A stretch of DNA of 64,000 nucleotides from Kwoniella bestiolae CBS 10118 (Eukaryota; Basidiomycota; Tremellomycetes; Tremellales; Cryptococcaceae), in contig NC_089248.1 in the NCBI RefSeq assembly GCF_000512585.2, positions 62,001-126,000 of the forward strand. The letters run 5' to 3'. This document shows, piece by piece, positions 1 to 12,185 of the stretch. The position numbers were made by a program, and so were the translations under genes. Position 1 is the stretch's first letter. Each line of letters begins with the position of its first letter. The notes under the pieces were generated by a model. That model had not been told where the DNA came from, made no database searches, and saw only the letters and a program-made list of their open reading frames with translations.

Positions 1-76
1 CGTTTGTTGAGCACCTTGGCTATCAACATGCATCGGTAATCACACCCATACGATCAGGACCAATAGGTTATGGAGT

Positions 77-1049
77 TTAGGCAGCAGCTTCGTCCTCTGC
101 TTTCTTCTTCTTCACTTCGACCTGTGACATTGAAACATAGATTAGCTGTTGAGTCAGTTCGATAGGTTTATAGACATGAGAGGGGACCTACCCTCGTCAC
201 TTGATCTGCTGGAGCACCTTTCAATACACCCACTTGAGCTCTGAGCATTTCAACCTGTACGAGAAGGATTAACAGAAGAGGTCAGCGTTTGTTCTGACCT
301 ATACTAACATCTTCATACGATCACAGCTACATTTCGAGTTATCGATTCGAGGTTGTGGTCCGGTGGACTGGTGCTTCGTCGACATGCCGGATCCAGAAGG
401 TACACTCCACTCACAATCTCATCCCCTACATCACCTTGAATGACAATCTCCTCCTCACCCTGCGGGGTCTTTGAGACACTCGAACCAGTAGCGAACTTCC
501 CAGCGAACAGCTTGGCAGCTTTCTTCAGGTCGATATTGAATAGTTCGAGGTTTTGGACGTGGGTTTGATGTTTTCGTTTGGTCCGTTCCGATCGTTTGAT
601 GATGATCTGCGAGGGGGGTTCAATGATCGATAAGAAACGGGCAGAGGATATTGTGATATGACTATCTATATAAGCTAGCTACCCACCTTGGTCTCTCCTT
701 TCTTCTTGGCCTCAGCTTCAGCCTTTTTCGCAGCCTTCTTCTCAGCCTTGACAGCGTCCGCTTCTAGCTTTTCTTGTTTCTCCACTGACAATGTACCGAT
801 CCTAGCTGCGAGGTTACCTATGAGATGAAATGTACAGTATACAAGATGAGTTATGCATATATAGAACATTCGGTAGGATAACCCACCTTCACCCCATAAT
901 CTCTCGTATTCTTCTTTATCCTCACTCTCCAATCTCTCTTTGCACTTTGAGAAGGACGGTCCGAACTCGCAGTACTCTGTTGGTAGGGTACATACTGCAC
1001 AGTAGTGCGGTGTGATGGGTTTGGTGGAAGGTCCTGCTGTTGATGCCAT
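77..1049 (-). CDS. TMA22: Translation machinery-associated protein 22 (DENR/TMA22 family)
   Basis: Density-regulated protein homologue. In yeast and animals, TMA22/DENR works with TMA20/MCT-1 to recycle 40S subunits and release deacylated tRNA after termination. The first exon begins with ATG at 1049 and carries the family's N-terminal zinc-binding segment HYCAVCTLPTEYCEFGPS, then KERLESEDKEEYERLW. After an intron come NLAARIGTL and a Lys/Ala-rich linker (KAEKKAAKKAEAEAKKK). A third exon (about 611 down to 330) encodes the SUI1 domain with IIIKRSERTKRK and the FNIDLKKAAKLFAGKFATG stretch. Short last exons give VEMLRAQVGVLKGAP and VEVKKKKAEDEAAA, then a stop at 77-79. About five exons were read by eye. 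The length fits the family (roughly 200 aa). It is divergently transcribed from the palmitoyltransferase gene. Confidence 0.9.
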
Positions 1050-1495
1050 GTTGATTTATGTATGTCAAATTGATGTAAAGTAGAGAAGAGGAGAAGAAAG
1101 AAGAAGAGAAAAGATTCATGACGATGTCTTTCTTAATGCGGTGGAGGATGTTTGACTCTGAATTGCTGTGTGATATATATATCCTCCTTTTCCTCTTCTT
1201 ACTCCTCATGCATCATATCGTTGTACTGTACATCTATCTGATCAAAGCCCTACCGGTGACAACGGGTCTTGAGATCACCATCGAGCTCTCTGCAAAGGTG
1301 GCCCAACGGCATACACACAGGAGACACGTTGAAGAACCAGGAGGAGACGAAGTCGGATCTTCTCCATCTCCAGTCATTCAATCCGTACCACTCCGCGTTC
1401 ATCTCACCCGACAGACATCAAGCAAGTGGATAGCCAGCACAGAACGAGTGGGTCAAGAAAGTCCAAGCTAGATACCAAGGTAGAGACAAAGCACC
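1050..1495. other. Divergent intergenic region
   Basis: This stretch separates the start codons of TMA22 (minus) and the palmitoyltransferase (plus), so it must hold both promoters. The short ORFs in it overlap one another on both strands and show no recognisable protein features. A TATATATAT run lies near 1173-1181. Nothing else was seen. Confidence 0.5.
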
Positions 1496-3477
1496 ATGCC
1501 ATTGATACACAACCTATCTGGGGTGGTGATAAAATGCTTCAAGAAGGTTGAACACGCCGCAGACTGGATGACGGGCGCTGCTGGACCAGTGTTCGTCTTC
1601 ATGTGTTGGTCTCTGATCATATCAGGAGGATTCATCTACTGTGAGTGATAGCTCATGCTCGTTCATGGTAATTCTCAAGCGAGTGACATGAAGATGTACC
1701 AGCTAATTTTACAATATAAACACACAGTCGACGTGGTTGTCCGCTCCCTATCCCCTCTATCCCTCTTCCTCCTCCTCCCATTCCTCATCCTAGTACCCCT
1801 AAACCTCTATGGACAGTATTACCTAGTCACCCATGTCCCACCTGGATATCCTGCTCCCAAACCTTCAGGAGACGATAAGAACAGGGCCAGCTGGCTGATA
1901 CCTAACCCTAAAAGCTTGTGGTCAGGAGAGAGATGGGGTTTCAGGAAGAGAGGGAGGACGTTGACTGGGATGAGTGGGGGTGGAGAGAGCTCGAGAAGGG
2001 TCAGGAGGTGTAGGAAATGTGATGGGCCGAAGCCTGAGGTTGGTCTTCCCATCCCTCTCACATGGCGGTATAGCATACCTACCCCTTCATGAGTTATCCG
2101 TTGTACTCGGTATGATTGCTGATGAAGTGTTTAACATAGCGAACACATCACTGCTCGGTATGCAAGAGATGCGTACTGCAGATGGACCATCACTGCCCTT
2201 GGATCAATGCATGTGTGAGTGACGTCCTTCTATTCAACCGCAGGTCTAGCATCACTGGGTAGTTCACCGGCATGATTAGCCTCATAGGACCACAGCGCAA
2301 GCTGATAAATGCAAATCATAGGTCGGACTACATAATCAACGGCACTTCTTCCTCTTCATGTGAGTTGTTCTGACTACCACTTCCATCCATCTTCCCAATC
2401 TATAGCTTATCACTCATTTCACATCGGGAATAGGGCATGGCTATCCACTGGCTGTGCTACGGTATGTGTCACTGGCTACCGCCTGTTTCTCGCTACATTC
2501 GACTATTACGCAGAGGTGAGTGTCCCTCATGTATATCTGTCACATGTCGATTTTCAAATACACACAACTACTACACAAACACCATCTCTTCTCCTGTACT
2601 TGGGCTTACAGTCCATACCTCTTTCCAGTGGCCATCCATAACACCTAAACTAGGTTTCACGTTGATATATGTTCTGTGTCTCGCCATTGGTACGTCCTCA
2701 TACGCCTCACTAGCGGCAGTATCGTAGAACGCAGACTGACCCTTGATCTGGTGTTAAAGGCTTCGCAGTATCCGTCTTGATGTTCTGGCATCTCTACATG
2801 GTGTCCAACGGAGAAACATCGATAGAAAGTCATGATAATTCGTATCTCTCTGGTAAAGCTAAGAAAGAGGGTCTAGTGAGTTATTTCATGCTTCAGTCGA
2901 CTACTATTCTGTCGTGGATACTACATGGCCGACGCTAAATGCTCACTCGAATCCACCTTTAGATATACCTCAACCCTTATGATTTGGGGAGACGCCGGAA
3001 TATACAGTTGTTTTTCAACATAGGTCCTAACGGATAGTGGGTGTCATCCTTATCCATCTCACTATTCGGCTCACTTGAAATTATTCTTCCATGTAATCCT
3101 GCATATCCTCTGCTGATCACTACTGATGTCCATCCTCACCCAGCTCCCCATACACCCTCCTCTTCCCCCTCGCCCTCCCACCAGCATCCAACGGCTGGAC
3201 CTTCCCCCGTCGTCCCATCCCTTCTCATCCACCTACCAAGTCCGCCAACCTACACGCCCCAGAATTGGCGGACGGCTTAATCGCACGAGCCAACGGACTG
3301 GGTCTAGGTTTGGAGGGCGAGGAAGGCAGTCCGCTGAACTCTGGTGGACATGCTGAAGATGGGATGGGAGGGTATGTGATGGGTGACGAAGAGGGATTGA
3401 CGGATGATGAGGAAGGTGGAGGAGGGTGGATGGATTTGGGCGATCCTCAGTATCGGTTTGGGGAGGATGATCGTTAG
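1496..3477 (+). CDS. DHHC-type palmitoyltransferase, ZDHHC16-like
   Basis: Integral membrane S-acyltransferase that moves palmitate onto cysteines of target proteins. The start ATG at 1496 opens MPLIHNLSGVVIKCF. Two hydrophobic segments follow (FVFMCWSLIISGGFIYF and LSLFLLLPFLILVPLNLYG). The cysteine-rich domain reads THHCSVCKRCVLQMDHHCPW, with the catalytic DHHC, then VGLHNQRHFFLFM. Two more membrane segments (FTLIYVLCLAI, VSVLMFWHLYMV) lead into SNGETSIE and NPYDLGRRRNIQLFFNIGPNG. These last motifs resemble human ZDHHC16 more than yeast Pfa3 or Pfa4. An apparent TAG after GPNG at 3035 is removed by an intron (about 3037-3143) that rejoins to YSPYTLLFPLALPPASNGW. The acidic, Gly-rich tail ends at 3477. 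About eight exons. The exact paralogue assignment is inference. Confidence 0.88.
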
Positions 3478-3966
3478 TTGTTCTGTAGGCGATATGTGTA
3501 TGAGGGTACAATTGCAAGGTGTAACATGCAATATTAATCGATTCCATCTGTCTTACATCGATCTTGCTCTCCACCATCAATGCCCACGGTCCTGCCAGAC
3601 TCTGCATTCCTTTTGTGAAGGGCTCGGAAGAGTGATCGTCGTGATCCCGTGCATAGCCGTTGTCGTCGTTGAGATTACGACTGTTGTCGTTGACCGAGCT
3701 CGGAATCGGGGTTATCGGTCCGGGGTGTATTTGGTCAATTTTCGGCCTAATCCTATGTGCCTGCGATATGATGTGATCCTTCGAGTTTTCCGACTTTTTC
3801 GTTCGTTGCTGTTTTTTTCAGCTTGCTGTTTTAGTTATTCTTGTTCAAAAGATCACTGTGACAAGATAGATATCTAGAATTCAGCCTGTACATAGCTCCT
3901 CTTGAACAGCCGACGGTCCAGATCACCCGCATCCACTGTGTATGACATACACCCTCCCCGTTCAAG
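3478..3966. other. Intergenic region, no gene seen
   Basis: This lies between two plus-strand genes. An ORF of 157 codons here (3404-3877) overlaps the end of the palmitoyltransferase and has no recognisable features. The stretch probably holds the 3' UTR of the upstream gene and the promoter of DLD1. A GTTGTCGTCGTTGAG-type trinucleotide-rich patch lies at about 3658-3700. Confidence 0.4.
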
Positions 3967-6468
3967 ATGTTCCGATCATCCTCTTCCGCCCCTCTTAAAT
4001 CTGTCCAGCATCACTTGTCAAGGAATGTTCGATCGATACCCAAAACTAGAAGTACGATAAGCCGATCAACATCATCCACATCCACATCCCGATCCGCGTC
4101 CTCCACGTACCGATCGTACGGTACCACAATACTCCTATCCAGTACGACCGCCGTCCTCTTAACTCAGCTGTGGAACTCGCGGAACAACCTCGTCCAATGC
4201 GATGATGGTGCGAAGACTATAAATACCGCTTCGGAACGGGACAAGGCGTATGTCTCGCCTGACGAAGCGAAGGAGCTCGTACCTTCTAACAAAGATCCCA
4301 AGTACGCTACGAAGGAGGAGATCGATCAGGCCATTGGGTTGTTGAAAGGCAGATTGAACGAGGATCAGGTGACTACGAATCCTGATGAGCTCTTGAGTCA
4401 TGGTGTGTCGGCGAACACTTATCATGGTGAGCTGGTGATCCTTCAATCTGTATCTGGTCTAGGTCAATGCAAACGCGATTTGTCGCGGTGTAGATCTCAG
4501 ATCTCCCTGCATCTCGACTTGATGAGTCAGGGAGATTCGTGAGAGAAAAGCGGGCTGACACAATTGCTTTATCAGCCGCCGCTATCCCCAACGTCGTAGT
4601 CTACGCCGAATCCACCGAAGACGTCTCAAAAGTTATGAAGCTAGCGTACGAGTACCGCGTCCCCGTCACCCCCTTCAGTGGAGGAACGTCTCTGGAAGGT
4701 CATATAACCTGTCCATACGGTGGTATATGTGTGGACCTGTCTAGGATGAACAATATTGTGGAATTGCACGAGGAAGATGCAGATGCGGTCGTACAGGCTG
4801 GATGTCAGTGGGAAGCTATCAATGAGGAGCTCAAGGAGAGAGGGTTGAATATGTTTTTCCCGCTTGATCCGGGGCCGAGCGCTTGTATTGGGGGGATGAT
4901 GGCTACTGGATGTAGGTGAGTGAGGTCGGTTGTGAGATACCCATAAAAACTAGAAGAAGCTGATGGGTCTTGGTGGTTATAGTGGAACGAATGCTGTGAG
5001 ATATGGTACCGCAAAGGGAGAATGGTTCTTGAATGCTGTGAGTGGAGCTGCTTCCATTACCAACTGCGTCAGAGATTAACTTGGAAAATAGACCGTTGTG
5101 CTGCCCAATGGAGAGGTCATCAAGACCCGTCAGCGATCAAGGTGGGCTGACTGCTGAACAATTTCGTTGTAACCATATAATCGCTGAAAGAGGTTTGGTA
5201 CCCTCAGGAAATCGTCTGCAGGGTATGACCTTACGAAATTGTTCATCGGAGCTGAAGGAACGCTCGGTATCGTGACAGAGGGTGAGTGTTGATCTTACAG
5301 GGAGATTCATATGCTATACTGACCTAATTATACAGCTACTATCCGATTGGCACCAATTTTGCCCACTCGAGTAGCTGTATGCGGGTTCCCGGGAGTTGAA
5401 GAAGCTGTACGAGCTGTTGGAGAAGTGATAAATAAAGGTGTACCAATGCGTGATTACCAACCTTCGCTTTATATCATCTCTTGTTCTCAGCTACCGAAGC
5501 ACATGTACTGATGGACCCCTTCTGTAGAATGCGTCGAGCTATGCGACACCCTAATGATGGAAGCGATCATCAAATTCGGCAACGTCTCTATGCCCCTCCC
5601 ATCCCTCGATACGATATTCTTCAAATTCCAAGGATCCAACCCTGAATCCATCGAACAGAACATCAAGATCGTGTCTGAGATTTCGCAGAAATACGGCGGT
5701 AAAGATCTGGTCTTCGCTCAGAATGATAGAGAATCGGACGAACTCTGGAGTGCACGTAAATCGGCACATTGGTCCGCTATGGCGCTTGTCGAAGGTTCGA
5801 CTTGTTATTCCACGGATGTATGTGTGCCGGTCAGTAATTTGCCCAAGTTGGTTAAGCAGACGAAGCAGGATTTGAAGGAGAATGGGATTGTTGGGCCGTT
5901 ATTGGGGTGGGTTTTACTTCCCTCTCTGTCTAATCTTTGACTCTGACGAGCTCAGTCTCAAGTACGACAGGGTGAGAGCTGATTGTGGTGATATGATCTT
6001 CTAGACACGTCGGAGATGGTAATTTCCACTGTGCGTTGATCTTCAAGGCGGACGTTCCAGGGGAATTCGAGAAGGTTGATGCTGCTGCCCATCGAGTGAG
6101 TCAATTGCCGCAAGATATCATACCCTACCTGAGCTGCTGTACTGACTCCTATCTGTGCAGATGGTCGAGCGGGCTATCAAGCTGCAAGGTACATGTACAG
6201 GAGAACACGGTGTCGGTATAGGCAAGCGAGTGAGTCATATTACCTCGTTCTGATTCCGACTAGGCTTTGCTGACTATACCATTCTGCAGGATTACCTCCC
6301 ACTCGAGCTTGGTGAAGGTACATTAGGTGTGATGAGGCAGTTGAAGAATACCCTCGATCCAAAAGGTATTATGAACCCCGGTAAAGTGAGTTTTTCCAGT
6401 CATCTCGGTCTGAAACGTCCGTTGACTCTTGGTCATTCCGCTCTCTGTAGTTGTATCCCGATCCATAG
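3967..6468 (+). CDS. DLD1: D-lactate dehydrogenase (cytochrome), mitochondrial
   Basis: FAD-dependent enzyme that oxidises D-lactate to pyruvate and passes electrons to cytochrome c in the inner mitochondrial membrane or intermembrane space. ATG at 3967 opens a Ser/Arg-rich leader (MFRSSSSAPLKSVQHHLSRN) typical of a mitochondrial presequence, followed by a hydrophobic stretch, TTILLSSTTAVLLTQLW. The FAD-binding type 4 domain shows YRVPVTPFSGGTSLEGH and PLDPGPSACIGGMMATG. The C-terminal FAD-linked oxidase domain shows KYGGKDLVFAQND, the metal/substrate motif GDGNFHC with a nearby histidine, and GEHGVGIGKRDYLPLELG. The protein ends KGIMNPGKLYPDP, with a TAG stop at 6466-6468. Roughly ten exons. 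A glycolate- or 2-hydroxyglutarate-specific relative is possible, but the presequence and overall order fit DLD1. Confidence 0.9.
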
Positions 6469-6675
6469 CGGTAGACCATACTTTAGAACACAAGCGGTAT
6501 GATCGGAGGAGTATTTTTTGGGCGCATTTGACAGATATTGAAATTTAGATGCGGAATGCATGTCACTTGTACCACATTGCATCGTCTATCGTCTTGTACA
6601 CGTTGCATGCACAGCAACGCATACATCACAGAACAACAAAAGAAGAGAAGCAGACGGACATCGGCCAAAAAGGTA

Positions 6676-6766
6676 TTCCGACACGGGGAATCGAACCCCG
6701 ATCTACCGCGTTGCCCGACAAGACGATCTTGAGAGGCGGTTATACTAACCGTTATACTATATCGGA
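6676..6766 (-). tRNA. tRNA-Glu (anticodon CTC) with a 19-nt intron
   Basis: The minus strand folds as a tRNA. The acceptor arm TCCGATA pairs with TGTCGGA, with discriminator A at 6676. The T arm is CGGGG-TTCGATT-CCCCG. The anticodon stem ACCGC pairs with GCGGT around loop CTCTCAC. A 19-nt intron (6711-6729) sits one base 3' of anticodon CTC (6731-6733), the canonical eukaryotic position. No CCA is encoded, as expected for a nuclear gene. The body resembles fungal tRNA-Glu and tRNA-Asp, which are similar to each other. Asp(GTC) would need the anticodon to lie inside the intron, so Glu(CTC) is preferred. Confidence 0.88.
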
Positions 6767-7124
6767 TTGTATGTTTTTTGTCAATTGATTGGCCATATCA
6801 CGCGTTGCGTTGTACTTCTTTTTAGGCTTGTGATCCATGCAGGTTGCCTTTTGTGTCAATTGTTCGTGGCTCAAGCTGATGAGCGGTTTACAAGACATAA
6901 TTATTGAGTGCTTTCAGGTATGCCATAACAATGGTATTGGTCTCTATGGGTAAATCAAGGTAAGACACCTTCCGAGGCTAACATTGTCCAATATCAAGAA
7001 ACAGTATATACAAGACACGGCGATCCGATTTTCGCTCCTTCTTCCGCTTGAAGACAGTGATCTATACACAAGACAAGTTGATTATACACGACGATGTCTG
7101 ATGTTTCTGCCATATCCGTTTCGT
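6767..7124. other. Intergenic region, no gene seen
   Basis: This lies between the tRNA gene and the 3' end of the minus-strand SGNH gene. Small ORFs here have no coding character. It probably holds the SGNH 3' UTR. Confidence 0.4.
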
Positions 7125-9340
7125 CTAAACACTGTGGATCGGGAAGGAAAGTAAGTAGTAAGCGAAACTTCAACAATCCGACGTTCAAGGGCCCGCTCAC
7201 CTCATTATTGAGATCATCCTGAACTCATGCCCACCCTCAGGATCGGAAGTCTCTTCTAACAGTTCACATGTGATGGTGTGTTTACCTTTCGACAGATCAT
7301 TACGTATAGTTGCAAAGCGGCCGATGTTCCTGTGTTTGCAGGGGTTAGCTGGGCTTCAAACTGATTTTACACTCGAGGGCCGATTGTCATGCAGACTTAC
7401 ACATCCCCATTATCCCACCAGCCTACCACCTTCGCAGTCTTATGTTTCTCATCGTCCGCCCAACATTCTATCGTCCCCAAACCAAACGTTTTGCTCTTCA
7501 AACTATACATCTTGACCACCCCCACATTCGTCTCCAACTCAAACTGTACTCTCGCTCCTGGCTTTCTCGCCACGAGATACGGTTTATCAAGATGTTCAGG
7601 ATGTACCCAATATTCCCAATCCCCATCGTTCCATGAGGGTGTCAAGTTGAACTTTGCCTCCTTCGCTCGGGTGGATAAACAGGTAGGTTCGAATTTAGGT
7701 ACCACAGCTGATACGTCGGGATTCCATCCGTCCAACACCCTCATCCGGGGGAGGGTTCCATACTCTGCTGGAGTGACCCACATTCCAGGCATCAGTTCGC
7801 CTACTTCCCCTTCTTCGGGGTTTTCAGGTTTTGGTTTCCGCCATGATCTACTTTGTTCAGGCCATGTGGATTGGATCGAGGCGAGAGACCCATCCAATAA
7901 AGCTGCTTCGTCGGATGTCAACGCTCTTTGATCGCCACCCATGATTGTCAATGACCTGATGTGTTCGCTTTCTTCGGTCAAAGGGGGTGGTACGAAGAAG
8001 GTGGGTTCCGATAACATCGTACATGATACGTCTTGGATCAAGCTTGCTGAGAGCATACCAAGATCTCGATGACCTCGTGAGTTGATATGCCTCATGTCGG
8101 GGTTGCCCCACCAGCTAAACAGAAAATTAGCAAGTTGCAACAGTCAAGTGGGAATGGGTTGACTTACTCTTGGGAGAAATATGGCCTGACAAGTTGAGGA
8201 TATCTGCCGAAATGATTGGCCAAGGGGTGCCGCTGGTTTATCACTGGGACGTCAAAGTATTGAGCAACAGGTCTGAGAAGGTGTCAGCGGTGCACCACCA
8301 TAGCAGGATAGAGCACAGCTCTGAGATCAGAAGACAAGGACGTAGACTTGCAGATGCATTCTTCCGCCTCCGCCTCCCATGCCACCATTACTAAATGCCA
8401 TAGCTTCTACCAACACCACAGCCGGTTTGCTAGGAAGATCCAGCAGTCCTCTCAAGAGGTTTTCCATATTTTCTACGTGTTCTAATATACCCTCATCGTT
8501 CACTGCTAGCTCAACGAATATGAGGTCGGAGGTGGTTGGGATATGTAAGGGAAAGCAGAATGAGAAATAGTCGGAGCCGGTAGCTAAGCAATTATAGTGA
8601 TTATCAGCATGTATATCTGGACATTCCATGGAGATATCACTGACCAGGCGCAGCACCATTCACTTCTGTCACTTCTACATCGTGCCCCACGAACTCGTTT
8701 AACCATTCCCAAAACTTGTGGAACCATATCTCATTGACCCATACTTGATGTCCTTTCGTTACTATAAGCACGACACATAGCTTAGCTTATGAGCTAGCTG
8801 GTCATGCTGAGGGAATTTGTAGTAGTAGTTGACAACTCACTACTACCTCCGATAACTGACACAGTCAATGCTTCCCCTCTCAAAGCTTTGTGTAGAAACT
8901 GCCTTATCCTGTGATGTGATCCTGTATATCACGACGATCATTTTGATCAGCCGAAAACATCCTTTGAGGTGGTTGATCCGAGCCGATCTTCTGATTTCTC
9001 TTTCCTGCGCCCTTTCATCTTTGCTCATATTATAACATTATGACTCACCCTCATAAGCCCTACTCATCCTTATATTCGTCCTCCCATACTCCTGTTCAAA
9101 CGGATCTTCCCTCTCGCAATAACCTCTCATCCGCTCTACTCTCCTTCTCACGGCCAGATCGTCCTTTTCTAGCCCTTTATATTCTTTGGGCAGGTCCGGG
9201 TCGGAGTCGAATATCGATTGTGGTTTTAGGATGGCATATTGAGGATGATACGAGTTGTGAAGGAATAGGACAACTGCTATGGAAGAGAGGAGGGCGAGGA
9301 AGAGCTGGGGTCGTCGGGAGGCAGCTGGGAGAGTGAACAT
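7125..9340 (-). CDS. Membrane-anchored SGNH/GDSL-like protein, possibly cell-surface glycan modifying
   Basis: Probable type II membrane protein. The start ATG at 9340 (MFTLPAASRRPQLF) is followed by a single hydrophobic anchor, LFLALLSSIAVVLFLH, around residues 13-29. A second in-frame ATG lies at 9388. Downstream exons give IRQFLHKALRGEALTVSVIGGS joined to VTKGHQVWVNEIWFHKFW, which matches SGNH block I (GGSVTxG in place of GDS). DLIFVELAVNDEG matches block III (the Asn of SGNH). The C-terminal region contains WGNPDMRHINSRGHRDLG, where a conserved catalytic His could lie, and GMWVTPAEYGTLPRMRVLDGW. The last exons read EGGHEFRMISIMSV with a stop at 7125-7127. I recall similar tremellomycete proteins being annotated as capsule-associated, but that is memory and not shown here. 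Substrate unknown. Confidence 0.7.
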
Positions 9341-10014
9341 TGTGATCGAAGTTCTCCATGCAAGTTTAGATCTTCTGGAGTTACACAAGGCAAGAGAGAT
9401 AGATTTTGCGGATAGATGAGTGTGTGTCGATGAGGTTGTAGTGGATTATGCTTGAGCCATACCTACTCTATATAGACATTCCCATCTTCCAACTTTTCTG
9501 GACCGGAACTGCGGATGATGGAAGATGAAACGGTGCTAAGCCCTGAACCTGGGACTAATTCCAGCTAGACGTTGCGAAGTTCCGTTTTGCCCTTCTCACT
9601 TTGCTTGTGTTGCCTCAGGCGATCGTATACACAGGAGTATGATCTGATATCCGGACTGGAACTATAAAAGCACAACATATACAGCCAGATATTGGGATGG
9701 GATGGGATGGGGAAACAAGGGGTCAAGGTGAGAATTACGGCAGGATGGATGGGGAAAAGAGGGAAACGAAGCGATTAGGAAAATGTTGTAATGGCTGTCT
9801 ACAAACCTCAACCTCACACTCCCCCGTTTTTGTAATGCTTATTACGATGCATCTTGTTGACTGCTTCTTTGAATCGTGACCTCCACTTGCTCTAATTTTT
9901 CATTTTCGATTTCTCTAATCTTACTTTGTTTCTTCGACTCATCATCTTAACATACATCCCTGTCGACTAAAGACTCACCTAGTAAGAACAGATTAGCCAG
10001 CGACAGTATTTAAC
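9341..10014. other. Divergent intergenic region
   Basis: About 670 nt between the start codons of the SGNH gene (minus) and ROK1 (plus). It holds a TATATAG motif near 9470-9476 on the SGNH side and a pyrimidine-rich stretch (TTTTCATTTTCGATTTCTC) near 9897-9915 just upstream of ROK1. No gene was recognised. Confidence 0.5.
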
Positions 10015-12185
10015 ATGGCATCAGCATTCAATTTGCTCACCGCTGGGGGTGCCAAGTTCGACAAGAACAGGTTCAAGCAGGATTTCGAGCTTTTCGGAGG
10101 GGTGAGTGTCCTTTATTCACCAAAATCGCTATATCTGTGTGCTGATATTGACCTGTGTCTTTCCTGCAGAAAAAGGATCGTAAAGGAAAGGGAAAAGCTT
10201 CTGTCAAACCAACTGATACCAATCTCAGATCCCTACCCCATTCACTCGACTTCTTCGGTGATCATCCCAACGTCCAGGCCAAACCAGCTACTGCCCACGA
10301 AGAGTCCGAATCTGATTCCGACTCCGATGCATCCTCATCCTCTTCCTCCTCATCGACCAAGATTGCCCCACCAGCCCAGAAGATAACGCTCAACGGGCCT
10401 GAACCATTACCCAAATCATTACATACCAACCTACCTTCCCTCGTTAGTCATCCATCCGCTTCCCTCTCTTCTCGGGAGGGCGAACCCATTCTCAAAGCTC
10501 TCAAACAGGCGAACATTCATTCATTGTGGGGTGTCCAGTGCTCTGTCGGTGGCTGTCTCCTCGAAGGTAAAGATACGTTGTGTATTGCTCCTACTGGTTC
10601 TGGAAAGACGCTGAGCTATATCTTACCTACGCTGGTGAAGCTTCGAGATCCATCAAGATCACTTAGAAGCAAAGAGGGCGAAAGAAAGGGACAGGGGATT
10701 AGAGCGTTGGTTTTGGTACCGACCCATGATCTGGCTATTCAGATCTTGAATGTGACGAAGGCTGTGACTAAGGGACGAAGTTGGAGGTCTATGGTTTTGA
10801 CTAAAGCTACCGAGAAGGCAGTTTGCGATAGTTCGCCTGGAAGTGCTGTTGGGATTGCCGAAGATAGTGATGAGGAGGGAGAAGCAGTAGAAGAAGAAGA
10901 CGAGGATGGTGAGGAAGATGGGGAAAGTGATGATGAGTCGACAGGAAGTGTGGATGAATTCGCACAACCCAAATCTGGGAACCCGACTGGACTGGGTATA
11001 GATTTCTTAATTGCCACGCCGGAGAGATTGCATCATTTGCTAGAATCGAAGAGGATATCGCTTGCTTCGTGAGTCGCGTATGGATTCAACCAGTTATACT
11101 TGAGTTTGGGTGTACTACTTCTAGCTGAGTATAAGCTGATTCATTCAATAACCACCAGCACTCAGCATGTAATACTCGATGAATCCGATCGACTCCTGTC
11201 ACCCGACTTCTTGCCACAGGTTGAACCTATCTTGGCAGCATGTACCAGCCCAACGGTCCAAAAGTGCTTCTTGTCAGCAACGATGCCATCGGGAGTAGAG
11301 GGGATAGCAAAGAAATGGCTGAGGGATGAAGGTGTGAGAGTGGTTGTCGGAGTCAAGTGAGTGGTCTCGGCTTTCAGTCCTCGTTGCACGATGGAAATTC
11401 TAATCCCTCTTTCGTCGTAGAGACTCTGCAGTCACCACAGTCGACCAATCACTACTCTACACAGGCTCCGAATCAGGTAAACTCCTCGCCTTCCGAAACC
11501 TCCTCTCGACAGGATCGTTGCCATACCCGTCCCTCATATTCGTCCAATCCATCGAGAGAGCAGACGAGCTGTACAAGAACCTCATACTGGAAGGTGTAAA
11601 AGTGGATGTCGTGCATGGTGGAAAGGGCAAATCCAAGAGAGATCAAGCGATAAATAATTTTAGATTGGGTAATGTTTGGATGTTGGTTGTTACAGAGGTT
11701 TTGGCTAGGGGAATGGACTTTAGGGGTGTCAAGGTGGTTGTGAATTATGGTGAGTACATCTTTCCCTAATCCATCCCAACCTTGATAGATTAGCAATTGG
11801 TAGATTCGAGCGATGGGCTTCCATACTGATGGCTATATGGCACGTCGCAGACTTCCCACAAACAGTCCAATCGTACATCCACAGAATCGGTCGTACAGGT
11901 CGAGCCGGCCGACCAGGCAAAGCCATAACATTCTTCAACCTCGAAGATGGACCGTACCTACGAACCATCGCCAACGTCCTTCGATCTAGTGGATGTCCTG
12001 TCCCAGAGTATATGCTGGATATGAAGAAACCTACCAAGAATCAGAAGAGGTCTTTGGCGAAAGCGCCAATCAAGAGGAAAGCCATCGGTGGAGGTGGGAG
12101 GGATGTGGGGAGAGAAGAGGGGAGGAAGAGGAAGATGATGAAGGAGGCTAGTAAGCGGAGGAAGGTGAAGAATGATGAGGAGTAG
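10015..12185 (+). CDS. ROK1: DEAD-box ATP-dependent RNA helicase ROK1 (DDX52 family)
   Basis: Nucleolar RNA helicase needed in yeast for 18S rRNA maturation. The start ATG at 10015 opens MASAFNLLTAGGAKFDKNRF, a ROK1-like N terminus that is split by an intron and followed by a basic and a Ser-rich acidic linker. Helicase motifs appear in order: Q-motif region IHSLWGVQCSV, Walker A APTGSGKT, PTHDLA (Ia), TPERL (Ib), DESD in place of DEAD (II), SAT (III), VVTEVLARGMDFRG (V) and HRIGRTGRAG (VI). DESD is common in this family. An acidic insertion of about 50 residues (EEGEAVEEEDEDGEEDGE region) sits between Ia and Ib. The tail is Lys/Arg-rich (KRKAIGGGGRDVGREEGRKR), as in nucleolar proteins. Five or so exons; stop at 12183-12185. 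Confidence 0.9.

Noticed and set aside
3029..3045. In-frame TAG in the palmitoyltransferase gene after GPNG
   Set aside because: A GTGGGT donor overlaps the TAG, and a CACCCAG acceptor at 3143 restores the frame as GPNG-YSPYTLLFP, so it is an intron boundary and not a broken gene.
3404..3877. ORF of 157 codons on the plus strand
   Set aside because: It overlaps the end of the palmitoyltransferase in another frame and has no domain, composition or splice support.
6676..6766. Reading the tRNA as Asp(GTC)
   Set aside because: GTC lies within the sequence that must be intron for the anticodon stem to pair. CTC falls at positions 34-36 with the intron one base downstream.
7389..7931. ORF of 180 codons on the plus strand
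   Set aside because: It is antisense to the conserved C-terminal exon of the SGNH protein, whose minus-strand frame has clear family motifs.
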